From JAJPHU01 sp036557825 (GTDB lineage: Bacteria > Planctomycetota > Planctomycetia > Gemmatales > Gemmataceae), in NCBI GenBank assembly GCA_036557825.1, contig DATBGU010000194.1:1-64000 (forward strand): a stretch of DNA of 64,000 bases, read 5' to 3'. Every line of letters begins with the position of its first letter. The stretch's first letter is position 1. The position numbers were made by a program, and so were the translations under genes. Of the stretch, positions 43,401 to 51,292 are shown in pieces. The notes beneath the pieces were generated by a model. It had not been told where the DNA came from and searched no databases. It worked only from the letters and a program-made list of their open reading frames with translations.

Positions 43401-44147
43401 TTCTTTGCTGCTGGGCACTTCGTCCCTGGTGCTTAAAAGGATGTTGGCGGGCTTGAGGTCGCGGTGAACGAGGTGGTGCTGGTGGGCGAAGTGGATGGCG
43501 CGGGCCAGCGTCTCGATCAGCCGCACGGTCGGCTCCAACGGCTGCGGCTCGCCTTGCAGGCGCTGGGCCAGGCTGCCCTGCTCGACATATTCGAGGACGA
43601 AATAGGGACGGCCGTCGGCGTCGCCGATGTCGTAAATCTGCACGATGTTGGGATGGTGCAGGCGAGCGACGGTTTCGGCCTCCTGGCGGAAGCGCTCCAG
43701 CTCCTTCGAGCCGGCGTGTGCGCCGGCGAGGATCATCTTCAGCGCCACGAGACGGTTGAGCGCCGTTTGCCGGGCCTTGTAGACAACCCCCATGCCACCG
43801 CGGCCCAACTCGCCGAGGATCTCGTAACCTTCGACCGCCGGAGGTTTGAGCGGCGCGGAACTCGGCGCGGCCGGCCAAGGAAGCGCTGGCCCGCCGGCCC
43901 GGCCTGCGGGCAGCGGCTGCTTCAACCGCGACAGGAAGGCCGGCGGCGTGTCCGAGGGGCTGCCGGGAGACGCGGAGAGCTTGGGCGCGGAGAGATCGGC
44001 GAGGACGGCGGTCTTCTCGGTCAGGCGTTCCAGCGCGGCCTGGCAATGGTCGCAATCGCCGACGTGACGCGCCAACTCTTCCTGCCGGGCGTCGCCCAAC
44101 TCCTCGTCCAGCCATTGCTCCAGGTCTTCGACGCTCGGACAACGCAT
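40413..44147 (-). CDS. zf-HC2 / Ser-Thr protein kinase / WD40 receptor
   Basis: A 1244-residue protein. Residues ~1-40 form a zf-HC2 anti-sigma-like zinc motif (His28, Cys32, Cys35 in RHVGDCDHC). The kinase spans ~107-380: LGRGGMGVVYKA, Lys137 in VALKMI, HRDLKPANI (228-236), DFG (269-271), SYMAPEQ. A membrane helix (YAALTVGIVLIALLGFA, ~423-440) is followed by about a dozen WD40 blades (FSPDG, IWD motifs) to ~1180. Between HRDLKPANILL and KVTDFG there are ~26 residues instead of the usual few, encoded by repeat-like DNA (43354-43433). Its ATG overlaps the sigma-factor stop (TGATG), so the pair is coupled: the sigma factor is probably controlled by this kinase. Confidence 0.92.
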   Translation of the reverse strand: MRCPSVEDLEQWLDEELGDARQEELARHVGDCDHCQAALERLTEKTAVLADLSAPKLSASPGSPSDTPPAFLSRLKQPLPAGRAGGPALPWPAAPSSAPLKPPAVEGYEILGELGRGGMGVVYKARQTALNRLVALKMILAGAHAGSKELERFRQEAETVARLHHPNIVQIYDIGDADGRPYFVLEYVEQGSLAQRLQGEPQPLEPTVRLIETLARAIHFAHQHHLVHRDLKPANILLSTRDEVPSSKEDTATFAYFVLGTSYLPKVTDFGLAKRLDEQGARSHTDELLGTPSYMAPEQADARAPRIGPATDVYALGAILYEMLTGRPPFRAVTALETMLQVLHEEPIRPSRLRPKLPRDLETICLKCLEKAPARRYASAAALADDLRRFRHGDPIQARPVGLLERGWKWAYRRPVYAALTVGIVLIALLGFASVTHQLRVAVWEREKKEEQRLRANNALYYSRIAQSQLRWRVNDSRGALDSLNACIPKEDQQHDRRGWEWYYLYTLYNPELLALAHTPDGVEGAVAFQPSGGAIASIVRYPPDDKGERSELRLWDAVRGEAIHEQSLLGSFHRLAFRPDGKRLVLGGADGSVAIWDVEAGRELRRYAIHDTRIAGLAFSADGRTVASAAITAPDQPWPLKRGEVKLWDADTGAVVRTLGTDDGQGFHSVAFNPKSSLLATGGEDAMVRLWDTSTGKQVGELPGHKTAVYCVAFSPDGKVLVSAASNGNLKVWDVETCVKICTHNEELKLNKSKEVPEIPRAQQTLTGRTGAILSLAFSPDGRYFAYSGTDKTVRIWDVEAGLGLITFRGHTGMVESVQFSPDGQRLVSCSSTQAEVKVWDLTRHPEYATLARTATDVESIAFHEDGRHLVSVTVAGQLQIWDADSGMLRAEHRLATSAKTVEPAGVLAAFSPDGRRLAARAREVDSLVQIWDVDSGRAVVTCRGHTLPVHCLRFSADGRRLATCACDREQSTKPYEIKIWDAANGMLLTSLKGQGRLFTAAFSPDGRWLAVGGSEGVRVVDWSAGRTQARFLESKSDVTALAFSPDGRRLVCAGVNEGKGQLWDYAGWDETPASANPLWSSPAPRLLCDLAFSPDGKRLAGASQDTIKMWDAETGVEVLSLRGAGQRYREPPFNARVVFHPDGSRLAGTNWDESISVWTAPRETGKESRLRQQKARRRAADERALFWHLQEAEYYVKHKNKTAAKFHVDRLSDADLPVPLQKRKAMVLEAAEALKEPPSASP
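43354..43433. repeat. Repeat-like insertion translated inside the kinase domain
   Basis: This segment contains imperfect inverted copies (CCAAGCACGAAGT on the plus strand; ACTTCGTCCCTGG about 45 bp away, 11 of 13 pairing). It is visibly more A/T-rich than the flanking gene. It adds about 20 residues (STRDEVPSSKED, then TATFAYFVLGTSYL) between the catalytic loop and DFG and keeps the frame. Confidence 0.6.
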
Positions 44148-44761
44148 CAGGAGGGTTCCTCGTTTCGTCCTTCCAGTTTGGCGACTTCCGCCGACAGCAT
44201 CTTCTGCACGCGGCGCTTGGCCACGAACACCTGGGCGACCTGCATGGGGATGCGCTCGGCGGCCTCGGCGCCGGACAACCCCTCCAAGGCGGTGAATTGG
44301 AACGCCGCCCAGGTCTGCGGGGCGACGCGCAGCCGGACGCGCGCCATCGCCTCTTCGAGTAGTTCGCGGTCGAACTCGACCTCAAGGTGCTGCAACAGAT
44401 CCTGGCGGGCCTCGACGCTGTGCAGCATGTGGGCGACGCCGCTGTCCCCGCTGCCTTGGCCGGGACGCTGCCGGCTTTCGAGGTAATCGCTCCAGGCGTG
44501 GTGCGTCAGCGTCTTGAGCCAGGCGCGAAAACTGCGCGTCGGATCGTAAAGGAACGTCCGCATCTTGTCGGCCAGTTTGAGGAGGACGTTTTGCGTGACG
44601 TCCTGGGCGTCCGCTTCTTGCAGGCCCCACTTGCGGCACCAGGCGTAGATCTTGGTACCGTAGTGATCGACGAACTCGGCCCAGATAGCCTGGTTGGTCG
44701 GGTCGCGTCGCAGGCGGCCCAGCAGGGTGACGCGCGTCCCGGAATCGTGTAGCCGCCCCAT
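44147..44761 (-). CDS. ECF-type RNA polymerase sigma factor
   Basis: A 204-residue sigma-70-family factor. Region 2: WAEFVDHYGTKIYAWCRKWG, then EADAQDVTQNVLLKLADKM, then FRAWLKTLTHHAWSDYLE. Region 4: LRVAPQTWAAFQFTALEGLS, then GAEAAERIPM and QVFVAKRRVQKML. This is the planctomycete type that precedes a Ser/Thr kinase gene. The start at 44761 has GGAG eight bases upstream; the 13 codons above it are not needed. Coupled to the kinase by a one-base overlap. Confidence 0.92.
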   Translation of the reverse strand: MGRLHDSGTRVTLLGRLRRDPTNQAIWAEFVDHYGTKIYAWCRKWGLQEADAQDVTQNVLLKLADKMRTFLYDPTRSFRAWLKTLTHHAWSDYLESRQRPGQGSGDSGVAHMLHSVEARQDLLQHLEVEFDRELLEEAMARVRLRVAPQTWAAFQFTALEGLSGAEAAERIPMQVAQVFVAKRRVQKMLSAEVAKLEGRNEEPS

Positions 44762-44977
44762 CCTCAATACTCCTCGGCCTCGAAGAATCTGGCACCGCAA
44801 AGGGAGACAGACGGGAAGAGCGCTACGGCCCTTGCACCCATCAAAGCAGGAATCGCCGCCGGCGCGAAGTCGATCGTGCCGGCGGCGTCGCGTTGTTCTT
44901 CCTTCGCGGAGCGGCTGGGCGCGGAAATCGCCCGATGCGTATAATCGCAGGAGGTTTCATCGCATCGAGCGGAGATC

Positions 44978-46852
44978 GTGCCAATGGCCAGGGTATCTCG
45001 GGGCGGCGTCGCGGCGCTCGCCCTTGTGACGTCCGGCGTGCTGCTCGCGGTCGCCTTCTTCACGCCGCTTCGCCAATGGCTTCCCTTTCTCTCCTCGGGA
45101 ACGCCGAACTCCCCAAAGCGCGAGAACGGCTTTCAGGAACGCGCTCTACAATCCGGCCTCACGTTTCGCATGAACTTCCTGCCCTCCGAGCAGGGCGAGA
45201 AGTTCAAGATCAACCTCTACGATCACGGCTGCGGCCTGGCCATCGCCGATTTCGACGGCGACGGCCACGATGACATTTACTTCGTCAACCAGCTCGGTCC
45301 CAACGCCCTGTATCGCAACAAGGGTGACGGCACTTTCGAGGACGTCACCGCTAAGGCCGGCGTCGCCGTGGGCGACCGCGTCTGCGTCGGCGCCGTCTTC
45401 GCCGACTACGACAACGACGGCCATCAGGATTTGTACGTCACCAGCACGCGCGGCGGCAACCTCCTCTTCCACAACAACGGCGACGGCACGTTCACCGACG
45501 TTACCAAGCAGGCCGGCGTGGAATACGCAGGCCATTCGCAGACGGCCGTTTTCTTCGACTACGACAACGACGGCAAGCTCGACCTGTTCGTCATCAACAC
45601 CGCCAAATGGACGGAGGCCACCAAAGACACGGACTCGCGCTACTTTCCCGGCAAGACCTTCGCCGACACCGATTTCATCAAAAGCCCGATCGAGCACAAC
45701 ATCCTTTATCACAACGAGGGAAACGGCAAGTTCCGCGACGCGACCGAAAAATCGGGCCTGAAAGGCCGAGGCTGGAGCGGCGACGTCGCCCTGCTCGATT
45801 ACAACGAGGACGGCTGGCTCGACGTGCTTGTCACGATGATGTTCGGCCCCTCGCAGCTGTACCGCAACAACGGCGACGGTACTTTCACCGACGTCACCAA
45901 GGAGACGCTCAAGACGACCTCCTACGGCGGCATCGGCGCTCGCGCCTTCGACATGAACAACGACGCGAAGCTGGATCTGTTCATCGCCGACATGCACTCG
46001 GACATGTGGATGGGCCTGGACAGCGAACATACCTCGCTGGACCTGGCGAAGGCGGGACAGAAGTTGAAGTACAAGCACCTGGCGGGTCCACCGGCGGACC
46101 GCAACCCGAAGCGGCAAGAGGATGAGTGGCGCACCGCGAAGCTGTTCGGCTACGACCTCAAGGAAGTGGTCTACGGCAATACGCTGTTCAAGAACCTGGG
46201 CGGCGGCAAGTTTCGCGAGATGTCCGACACGGCCGGCATGGAGACATTTTGGCCGTGGGGCGTCGCCGTCGGCGATTTCGACAACGACGGCTTCGAGGAC
46301 GTCTTCCTGCCTTCCGGCATGGGCTATCCGTTTTATTACTGGCCCAATCAGTTGATGATGAACAAGGGCAACGAGCACTTCGCCGAGCGCGCCCGCGAAC
46401 TAGGCATCGAGCCGCCCCAGCGCGGCATCTATTTGGAGGAGAAGATCGGCGTCAAGGATTCGCCGCGCAGCTCGCGCTGCGCCGCCGTGGCCGATCTCGA
46501 CAGCGACGGCCGGCTGGAGATCGTCGTCAACAACTTCAACGACGCTCCCTATTATTTCCACAACCATCTGCCGTCGCGGAACTGGATCGCGTTTCGTCTG
46601 CGCGGAACGATAAGCAATCGCGACGCCATCGGCGCCGTGGTCAAGCTGCACATCGGCAAGGAAGTGATGCTGCGCCAACTGTGTCCGGCCGGCGGCTACC
46701 TGTCGCAGTCGTCCAAAACGCTCCACTTCGGACTTGGCAACCGCGCCAAGGTCGATCGCGTCGAAATCAAATGGCCGAAGGGCGGGGTCACGGAGATCGT
46801 CGAGCCGGAGATCAACAAGCGGCACAAGGACATCGTCGAGCCGGAAAAGTAG
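44978..46852 (+). CDS. FG-GAP/VCBS and ASPIC/UnbV-domain exported protein (CRTAC1-like)
   Basis: Up to 624 residues, starting at GTG, or 622 from the ATG two codons later. A hydrophobic N-terminal segment (VAALALVTSGVLLAVAFFTP) anchors or exports it. Repeated calcium-binding FG-GAP loops follow (DFDGDGHDDIYFVN, DYDNDGHQDLYVT, DYNEDGWLDVLVT, DFDNDGFEDVFLP, DLDSDGRLEIVVN), giving a beta-propeller. The C-terminal ASPIC/UnbV domain has NRDAIGAVVKLHIGKEV and WPKGGVTEIVEPEI. The family is abundant in planctomycetes; its exact role is unknown. Divergent from the sigma/kinase pair. Confidence 0.9.
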   Translation: MPMARVSRGGVAALALVTSGVLLAVAFFTPLRQWLPFLSSGTPNSPKRENGFQERALQSGLTFRMNFLPSEQGEKFKINLYDHGCGLAIADFDGDGHDDIYFVNQLGPNALYRNKGDGTFEDVTAKAGVAVGDRVCVGAVFADYDNDGHQDLYVTSTRGGNLLFHNNGDGTFTDVTKQAGVEYAGHSQTAVFFDYDNDGKLDLFVINTAKWTEATKDTDSRYFPGKTFADTDFIKSPIEHNILYHNEGNGKFRDATEKSGLKGRGWSGDVALLDYNEDGWLDVLVTMMFGPSQLYRNNGDGTFTDVTKETLKTTSYGGIGARAFDMNNDAKLDLFIADMHSDMWMGLDSEHTSLDLAKAGQKLKYKHLAGPPADRNPKRQEDEWRTAKLFGYDLKEVVYGNTLFKNLGGGKFREMSDTAGMETFWPWGVAVGDFDNDGFEDVFLPSGMGYPFYYWPNQLMMNKGNEHFAERARELGIEPPQRGIYLEEKIGVKDSPRSSRCAAVADLDSDGRLEIVVNNFNDAPYYFHNHLPSRNWIAFRLRGTISNRDAIGAVVKLHIGKEVMLRQLCPAGGYLSQSSKTLHFGLGNRAKVDRVEIKWPKGGVTEIVEPEINKRHKDIVEPEK

Positions 46853-46856
46853 CCGC

Positions 46857-48497
46857 TCAATGAAATAACTGCTCGTTGCCCGTGAGGATGTCGCGCCATT
46901 CCTTGTCGTACAGATTGGCGTTTTGTCCGTTGACGGGAGACGCCGGCAGCCAGACGTTAGGGTTTACCTCACGTAGTCGGCGGAGCGAGGCGAGATACTC
47001 CGAAACGGCTCCCCGCTGCTGCGCCAGGTCCTTGACCAGAGATTTCGTGGATTCGTGACCGGGCTTGATTGGGATGGGGCCGGAGAGAAGGACCGACTTG
47101 ACGCCCCACGGCAGCAGATAGGCGCAGGCCACCCCCCGACCGCGAAGCGTGATCGGCGTCACGGGGAACCATTTCTCGCCCGGCAGATCCTCCGGCGTCA
47201 GCAGACGAACGCCGGGCCGGCAAAGCTTCCTGAGCTTCTCCCATACCGCCGACGGAGCAACGATACGCGGATGCCATTTCTCGACCAGTTCGGGCACGCC
47301 CTCGGTTGCTTCGTCATCGCCGGAGGTAAGCAGCACGGCGGCCGGCGTCGTCATCGGCAGTTCGAGCTTGTGCAGCCCATCCTCGACGAAGGCGCTCAGG
47401 CCCGATCGGCCTGGCGCGTTGACCAGAAAAAACTTCGACGCGGCGAAGAAGCCGTAAACGGCCACGTTATGGAAATCGCCGAGGTAATAGAGATCCGCGT
47501 GAAGTTTTTTCGCCGTGCCGTCGAGGAAGTCGGCGCCGTCGCGCGCGTACCGCGCCTGCAACTGCTCCATCGCGCGGATGCCGGGATCGAGCAGTTCCGC
47601 CCAGCGCTGCTCGGTCATGACGGGACTTTGCGGTGTGGAATCGTTGCGGGGATGGCCGGGCAGGACGAGCGCGGGAGCCGGCATTGCGCGCAGCCGGCGC
47701 AGGGTGGTCAGAAACGCGGCCGCGTCGCCGCGGTAGCGCGGCGGCAGGTAAGCCGCGTAAATGCCCAGCGGATACTTCTCGTCGGAGAGCGACCAGATGA
47801 TATCTCCCGAAAACAGCACGCGCTGTCCGCCGCGTTCGAGCAGATAGCAGACGCTGCCCGGCGTGTGTCCGGGCGTGGCCAGCGCCGTGAAACGCGCATC
47901 GCCGATGGGGATGACCTGCTCGCCCTCCAATTCGACATCCACCGTCGTGGGACGAAGCGTCTCCACCGGCATGTAGAAGGTGCTGAAGTACGCCTCGCGG
48001 GGCCGGCCGGCGCGGAGGACGGCGGCATCGCCGCGACCGGCGTAAATCTTCGCTCCCGTCGCCGCCCGCAACTCCTGCGCCCCGCCGCTGTGATCGCCGT
48101 GAACGTGCGTGAGGAAGATCGCCCGCACGCGTCGCCAATCGAGCTTCAGGGCGAGCATCTCGCGCTTCACCAGATCGGCCCGCAGTCCGGCGTCGATCAG
48201 CACCAGCCCGTCCGAGGTTTCGACGACGTAGGCCGCCGCCGGTTCCAGTCCGCCGAGCAGATGAATTCCCGGCAAGATGGTGACGGCCGAATCGCTGAGG
48301 ACGTGCGGCTCCCCAGCGGGGGGCGAATCGTCCTTCCGGTTTCGCCAGTGGTAGCCGGCAACGACCACTCCAGCCAGGATGCCGAGCGTCAGCCCGGCGA
48401 CAAGCCAGCGCCGTCGTTTTGGTTTGGCCGGCGGCGCCGCGCCGGCCGGTTTTGGTTCAGGCATCGCGGGGGAGGGCGACTGCGCGGGTTCATTCAT
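46857..48497 (-). CDS. Membrane-anchored metallo-beta-lactamase-fold hydrolase
   Basis: A 546-residue protein. A Pro-rich N-terminus and one membrane helix (WLVAGLTLGILAGVVVAGYH, 31-50) precede a metallo-beta-lactamase domain. HVHGDH at 131-136, TPGHTPGS (~200) and LFSGDIIW (~222) carry the metal ligands. The C-terminal ~250 residues (~290-546) are a separate region that looks like a second, weaker lactamase-like half (VLLTSGDDEATEG) and ends in a short tail. The substrate is unknown; it is probably extracytoplasmic. Convergent with the ASPIC gene four bases away. Confidence 0.85.
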   Translation of the reverse strand: MNEPAQSPSPAMPEPKPAGAAPPAKPKRRRWLVAGLTLGILAGVVVAGYHWRNRKDDSPPAGEPHVLSDSAVTILPGIHLLGGLEPAAAYVVETSDGLVLIDAGLRADLVKREMLALKLDWRRVRAIFLTHVHGDHSGGAQELRAATGAKIYAGRGDAAVLRAGRPREAYFSTFYMPVETLRPTTVDVELEGEQVIPIGDARFTALATPGHTPGSVCYLLERGGQRVLFSGDIIWSLSDEKYPLGIYAAYLPPRYRGDAAAFLTTLRRLRAMPAPALVLPGHPRNDSTPQSPVMTEQRWAELLDPGIRAMEQLQARYARDGADFLDGTAKKLHADLYYLGDFHNVAVYGFFAASKFFLVNAPGRSGLSAFVEDGLHKLELPMTTPAAVLLTSGDDEATEGVPELVEKWHPRIVAPSAVWEKLRKLCRPGVRLLTPEDLPGEKWFPVTPITLRGRGVACAYLLPWGVKSVLLSGPIPIKPGHESTKSLVKDLAQQRGAVSEYLASLRRLREVNPNVWLPASPVNGQNANLYDKEWRDILTGNEQLFH

Positions 48498-48771
48498 GGT
48501 ACGACTTTCTGGGTGGATCGCTTGCTTGCCGTCTGACGCGGGGGAGCGGGGCGGTTCCTTGGATTATCGACGCGCTTTGGAACTGAGGCAAGGCGATCAG
48601 GAGAGGAGGCCGACCGGGGAAGTATCGCTTCGTTGCCTCGAATGCTGGAGGGATTTCGCTTGACGAGGGATATCCGTTGGACTGAAGTGGGGGAGTGTTA
48701 GGGCACACTCTCAGCACCTGCTTCGGGCGCGCGCTTGAAGAGGAAGTTCGGCGAAGAGGAGTTCATCGTGG

Positions 48772-49101
48772 ATGGTTGACGAAGTGGTATTGCACATCGC
48801 TGAGATTAGGAACGACGTAGGACGAGTTATCGCCCGTTACAGCTGCTACTTGGTGCCGGATGGATCGCGCTGGGTGCGGCACGGACTGTACGTCGCCTAC
48901 CATCCCGACGGCCAAGTGGCCAGCGAAGTAACCTACGAGCATGGCCTGGAAGAGGGACTGGGGCGCGATTACTATCCGAATGGCCAGCTTGCCGCAGAGG
49001 GCTACTACCGCGCCGGTAAAGAAGAAGGTGTCTGGCAGTTCTGGACGGAAGATGGAACGGAACAGGAATCCGTGCTGTATGTCTCAGGTGAGGAAGTGTA
49101 A
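48772..49101 (+). CDS. MORN-repeat variant protein
   Basis: A 109-residue protein. Three MORN_2-type units: GLYVAYHPDGQVASEVTYEH, then GLGRDYYPNGQLAAEGYYRA, then GVWQFWTEDGTEQESVLYVS. Such proteins (YwqK-like) are beta-sheet scaffolds; some are called antitoxin components, without direct proof here. GAGGAG lies ten bases before ATG, with an in-frame alternative GTG just upstream. It stands alone between two minus-strand genes. Confidence 0.8.
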   Translation: MVDEVVLHIAEIRNDVGRVIARYSCYLVPDGSRWVRHGLYVAYHPDGQVASEVTYEHGLEEGLGRDYYPNGQLAAEGYYRAGKEEGVWQFWTEDGTEQESVLYVSGEEV

Positions 49102-49175
49102 TGCCGAACAAGTCGGGCAGCTGATTGGCCACTCGACTTACGGTTCTGCACGGCGTTCCCACCTGCTGCCGAAAC

Positions 49176-49676
49176 TCATTCCCCGAACGCTGGTTCAAAC
49201 TGCTCGGTCGGCTCCGGCTCCAGATGGTGATGCAGAGCGAACCGAACGCAGGTGTTCCAGCGCAAGAGCGCGTCGTCGTTGCCGTGCGGCCGAACCGCCT
49301 CAGCCTGCTCGTAAAACGTCATGGCCTTGCACAACCACGGATAGGCGACGCGGCCGCCGCCCGGCACTGTTTCATTGAGACGTGCAACGGCGCGGCGCTC
49401 CCAAATCAATCCAGCATAGTACAGCCGCTCGTACTCGCCGTGCAAGCGCGGCAGCACGTCCTGGGCATGATGAAAACTCTCGCTGTCGCCGAGGCGGAAC
49501 TGGTCCGTCAGGGCCAACAACAAACCGACCAGGGCCGGCTGATTGTCGGGTTCGATGGCCAGCACGTCCTCGCAAATGCTCTCGGCCGCCTCCGGCTGGT
49601 TGAGCAGCCGATAACGCTCGGCTTTGTCCAGAGCGGCTGGAATCGCTTCCGGTCCAATACGTTTCAGCTCGAACAT
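49176..49676 (-). CDS. TPR-like protein at the end of the frd operon
   Basis: A 166-residue helical protein (AIPAALDKAERYRLLNQPEA, then AESICEDVLAIEPDNQPALV) resembling two or three TPR units. A start at 49691 overlapping the frdD stop as ATGA is also possible and would couple it to frdD; 49676 has GAGGG eight bases upstream. It may be an assembly or accessory factor of the frd complex, by position only. Confidence 0.75.
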   Translation of the reverse strand: MFELKRIGPEAIPAALDKAERYRLLNQPEAAESICEDVLAIEPDNQPALVGLLLALTDQFRLGDSESFHHAQDVLPRLHGEYERLYYAGLIWERRAVARLNETVPGGGRVAYPWLCKAMTFYEQAEAVRPHGNDDALLRWNTCVRFALHHHLEPEPTEQFEPAFGE

Positions 49677-49687
49677 GGCTGCAACCC

Positions 49688-50044
49688 TCATGAAGGAACT
49701 TGCCACAACAAAATGGCCGCCAAAACCGATCCGACGATCGCCCCGCCGTAACACAGGACGTTAATCACCTCGTTGAGATGTTTGATCTGCAAGCCGTCGT
49801 AAAGGGTGTAGCGAAAGCGATGGGCGCCGTGGAACAGGGCCAGCGTGCAGAGCAGAAAGAGATACACGCGGGTTAGGGGGTGTTGCAGCAGCGCCAGCAG
49901 TCGCTCGCTTCCGGGTTCCGGAAGCCAGCCCAGGGGGAGGGCAACCCCGAACAGAAACAGGTGGACGGGGACCAGCAGCGCCGCCAGCACGCCGCCGGCG
50001 CTGAACAGCGTCCAAAGCAAAGGCTCGTTCGTCTTCTTGGCCAT
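49688..50044 (-). CDS. frdD: Fumarate reductase membrane anchor subunit D
   Basis: 118 residues and three membrane helices. The N-terminal LWTLFSAGGVLAALLVPVHL and the signature ALFHGAHRFRYTLYDGL match the FrdD family. It follows frdC by 10 bp. With FrdC it anchors the catalytic subunits and binds menaquinone. Confidence 0.88.
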   Translation of the reverse strand: MAKKTNEPLLWTLFSAGGVLAALLVPVHLFLFGVALPLGWLPEPGSERLLALLQHPLTRVYLFLLCTLALFHGAHRFRYTLYDGLQIKHLNEVINVLCYGGAIVGSVLAAILLWQVPS

Positions 50045-50054
50045 TGCGCTCCCC

Positions 50055-50471
50055 TTAGTTTTTCAGAACCATCCAGGCCACCAGCGCGGAGGCCAACGCC
50101 CAAGCGATGAAATTGGGAGCGGCGATCCAGAGGCTGGGAACACGCTTGCCCCGCAGACGCACCACCATCGCCTTCGGCGCGAGATTGAACCAGGTGATCG
50201 AGTGGAAGACGACGAAGAACAGACTGACGATGTTCACGACGAGCACGGTCGGGGTTCTCGACCAGCCCTGGAATTGCCGATAGGCCTCCGCACCTTGGCT
50301 CAGGGCGCGAACCTGCAAGAGAGTGAAGACGACAAACCAGACGATGAATAGGCTGCTCAGCTCGCGCAGGATGAAGGCGAGGTACGACCAGCGCTGCGAC
50401 CACCAGTAAGTCGAGACCCGCCTTCGATACCAGCGCGGGTGATATTCGGTGTAGGTTGGGATCTCGCTCAT
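50055..50471 (-). CDS. frdC: Fumarate reductase membrane anchor subunit C
   Basis: A 138-residue FrdC-like anchor: TYTEYHPRWYRRRVSTYWWS, then YLAFILRELSSLFIVWFVVF, then VVFHSITWFNLAPKAMVV. The start at 50471 overlaps the frdB stop by four bases (ATGA). The open frame upstream to 51374 is a shadow of frdB. Confidence 0.88.
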   Translation of the reverse strand: MSEIPTYTEYHPRWYRRRVSTYWWSQRWSYLAFILRELSSLFIVWFVVFTLLQVRALSQGAEAYRQFQGWSRTPTVLVVNIVSLFFVVFHSITWFNLAPKAMVVRLRGKRVPSLWIAAPNFIAWALASALVAWMVLKN

Positions 50472-51211
50472 GGGGCGCCCCGCGGTAGAAGGAAAGCTTT
50501 GAACCACTCCAGCGCCGCCTTTAGCTTGTAGCGCTGGATGGCGCCGGCCGGATCGACGCTCTTGGGGCAGGCCTTGGTGCATTCGCCGACGAAAGTGCAG
50601 CCCCAGATGCCGGCATGATCGGAGAGCAGTTGCAGCCGTTCGCGGGCGCCCTGGTCGCGCGAATCCAGGTTGTAGCGCTGGGCCAGGGCGAGGGCGGCCG
50701 GTCCGATGAAGTGGGCGTCCAGGCCGTAAACCGGACAGGCGGCGTAGCACAACATGCAATTGATGCACATGCTGAACTGCTTGTACTCGTCCAGCTCCTC
50801 CGGGGTCTGGCGGTATTCGCCCTCGGACAGCGGCTTGTCCTCGGCGCGGATGAGCCACGGTTTCACCTGGATCAATTTGCGCATGAAGTCGCTGACCTCG
50901 ACGACGAGGTCGCGGACGATGGGGAAGTTCCGCAGCGGCTCGACGCGAACCGGACCCGGCGCGTAGTCGGACAGGAAGGTGGCGCAGGTCAGCTTCGGCT
51001 CGCCGTTGACGGTCATGCCGCAGCTGCCGCAGATGCCCATGCGGCAGGACCAGCGGAACGACAGCGTGCCGTCCTGCTTGTCCTTGATGTAATTGAGGGC
51101 GTCGAGGACCACCCACTCCTTGCGGCAGGGCGTCTGATATTCCTGGAAGGTAGGCTCCGTCTCGGTTTCGGGACGATAGCGCGCCAGTTGCAAGGTGATG
51201 GTGTCGGCCAT
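50468..51211 (-). CDS. frdB: Fumarate reductase / succinate dehydrogenase iron-sulfur subunit
   Basis: 247 residues carrying three iron-sulfur clusters: CRMGICGSCGMTVNG plus a later Cys for [2Fe-2S], CINCMLCYAACP for [4Fe-4S], and CTFVGECTKACPKSVDP for the [3Fe-4S] site. It moves electrons between FrdA and menaquinone. It starts 81 bp after frdA. Confidence 0.93.
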   Translation of the reverse strand: MADTITLQLARYRPETETEPTFQEYQTPCRKEWVVLDALNYIKDKQDGTLSFRWSCRMGICGSCGMTVNGEPKLTCATFLSDYAPGPVRVEPLRNFPIVRDLVVEVSDFMRKLIQVKPWLIRAEDKPLSEGEYRQTPEELDEYKQFSMCINCMLCYAACPVYGLDAHFIGPAALALAQRYNLDSRDQGARERLQLLSDHAGIWGCTFVGECTKACPKSVDPAGAIQRYKLKAALEWFKAFLLPRGAP

Positions 51212-51292
51212 AGGTGCTTACTTTCCCTCGATCTGACGGGCTGTCTCCGTGGAGGTTGGCCCGCGAATTTTTCGTCGTTGTCGCGACAAGAC

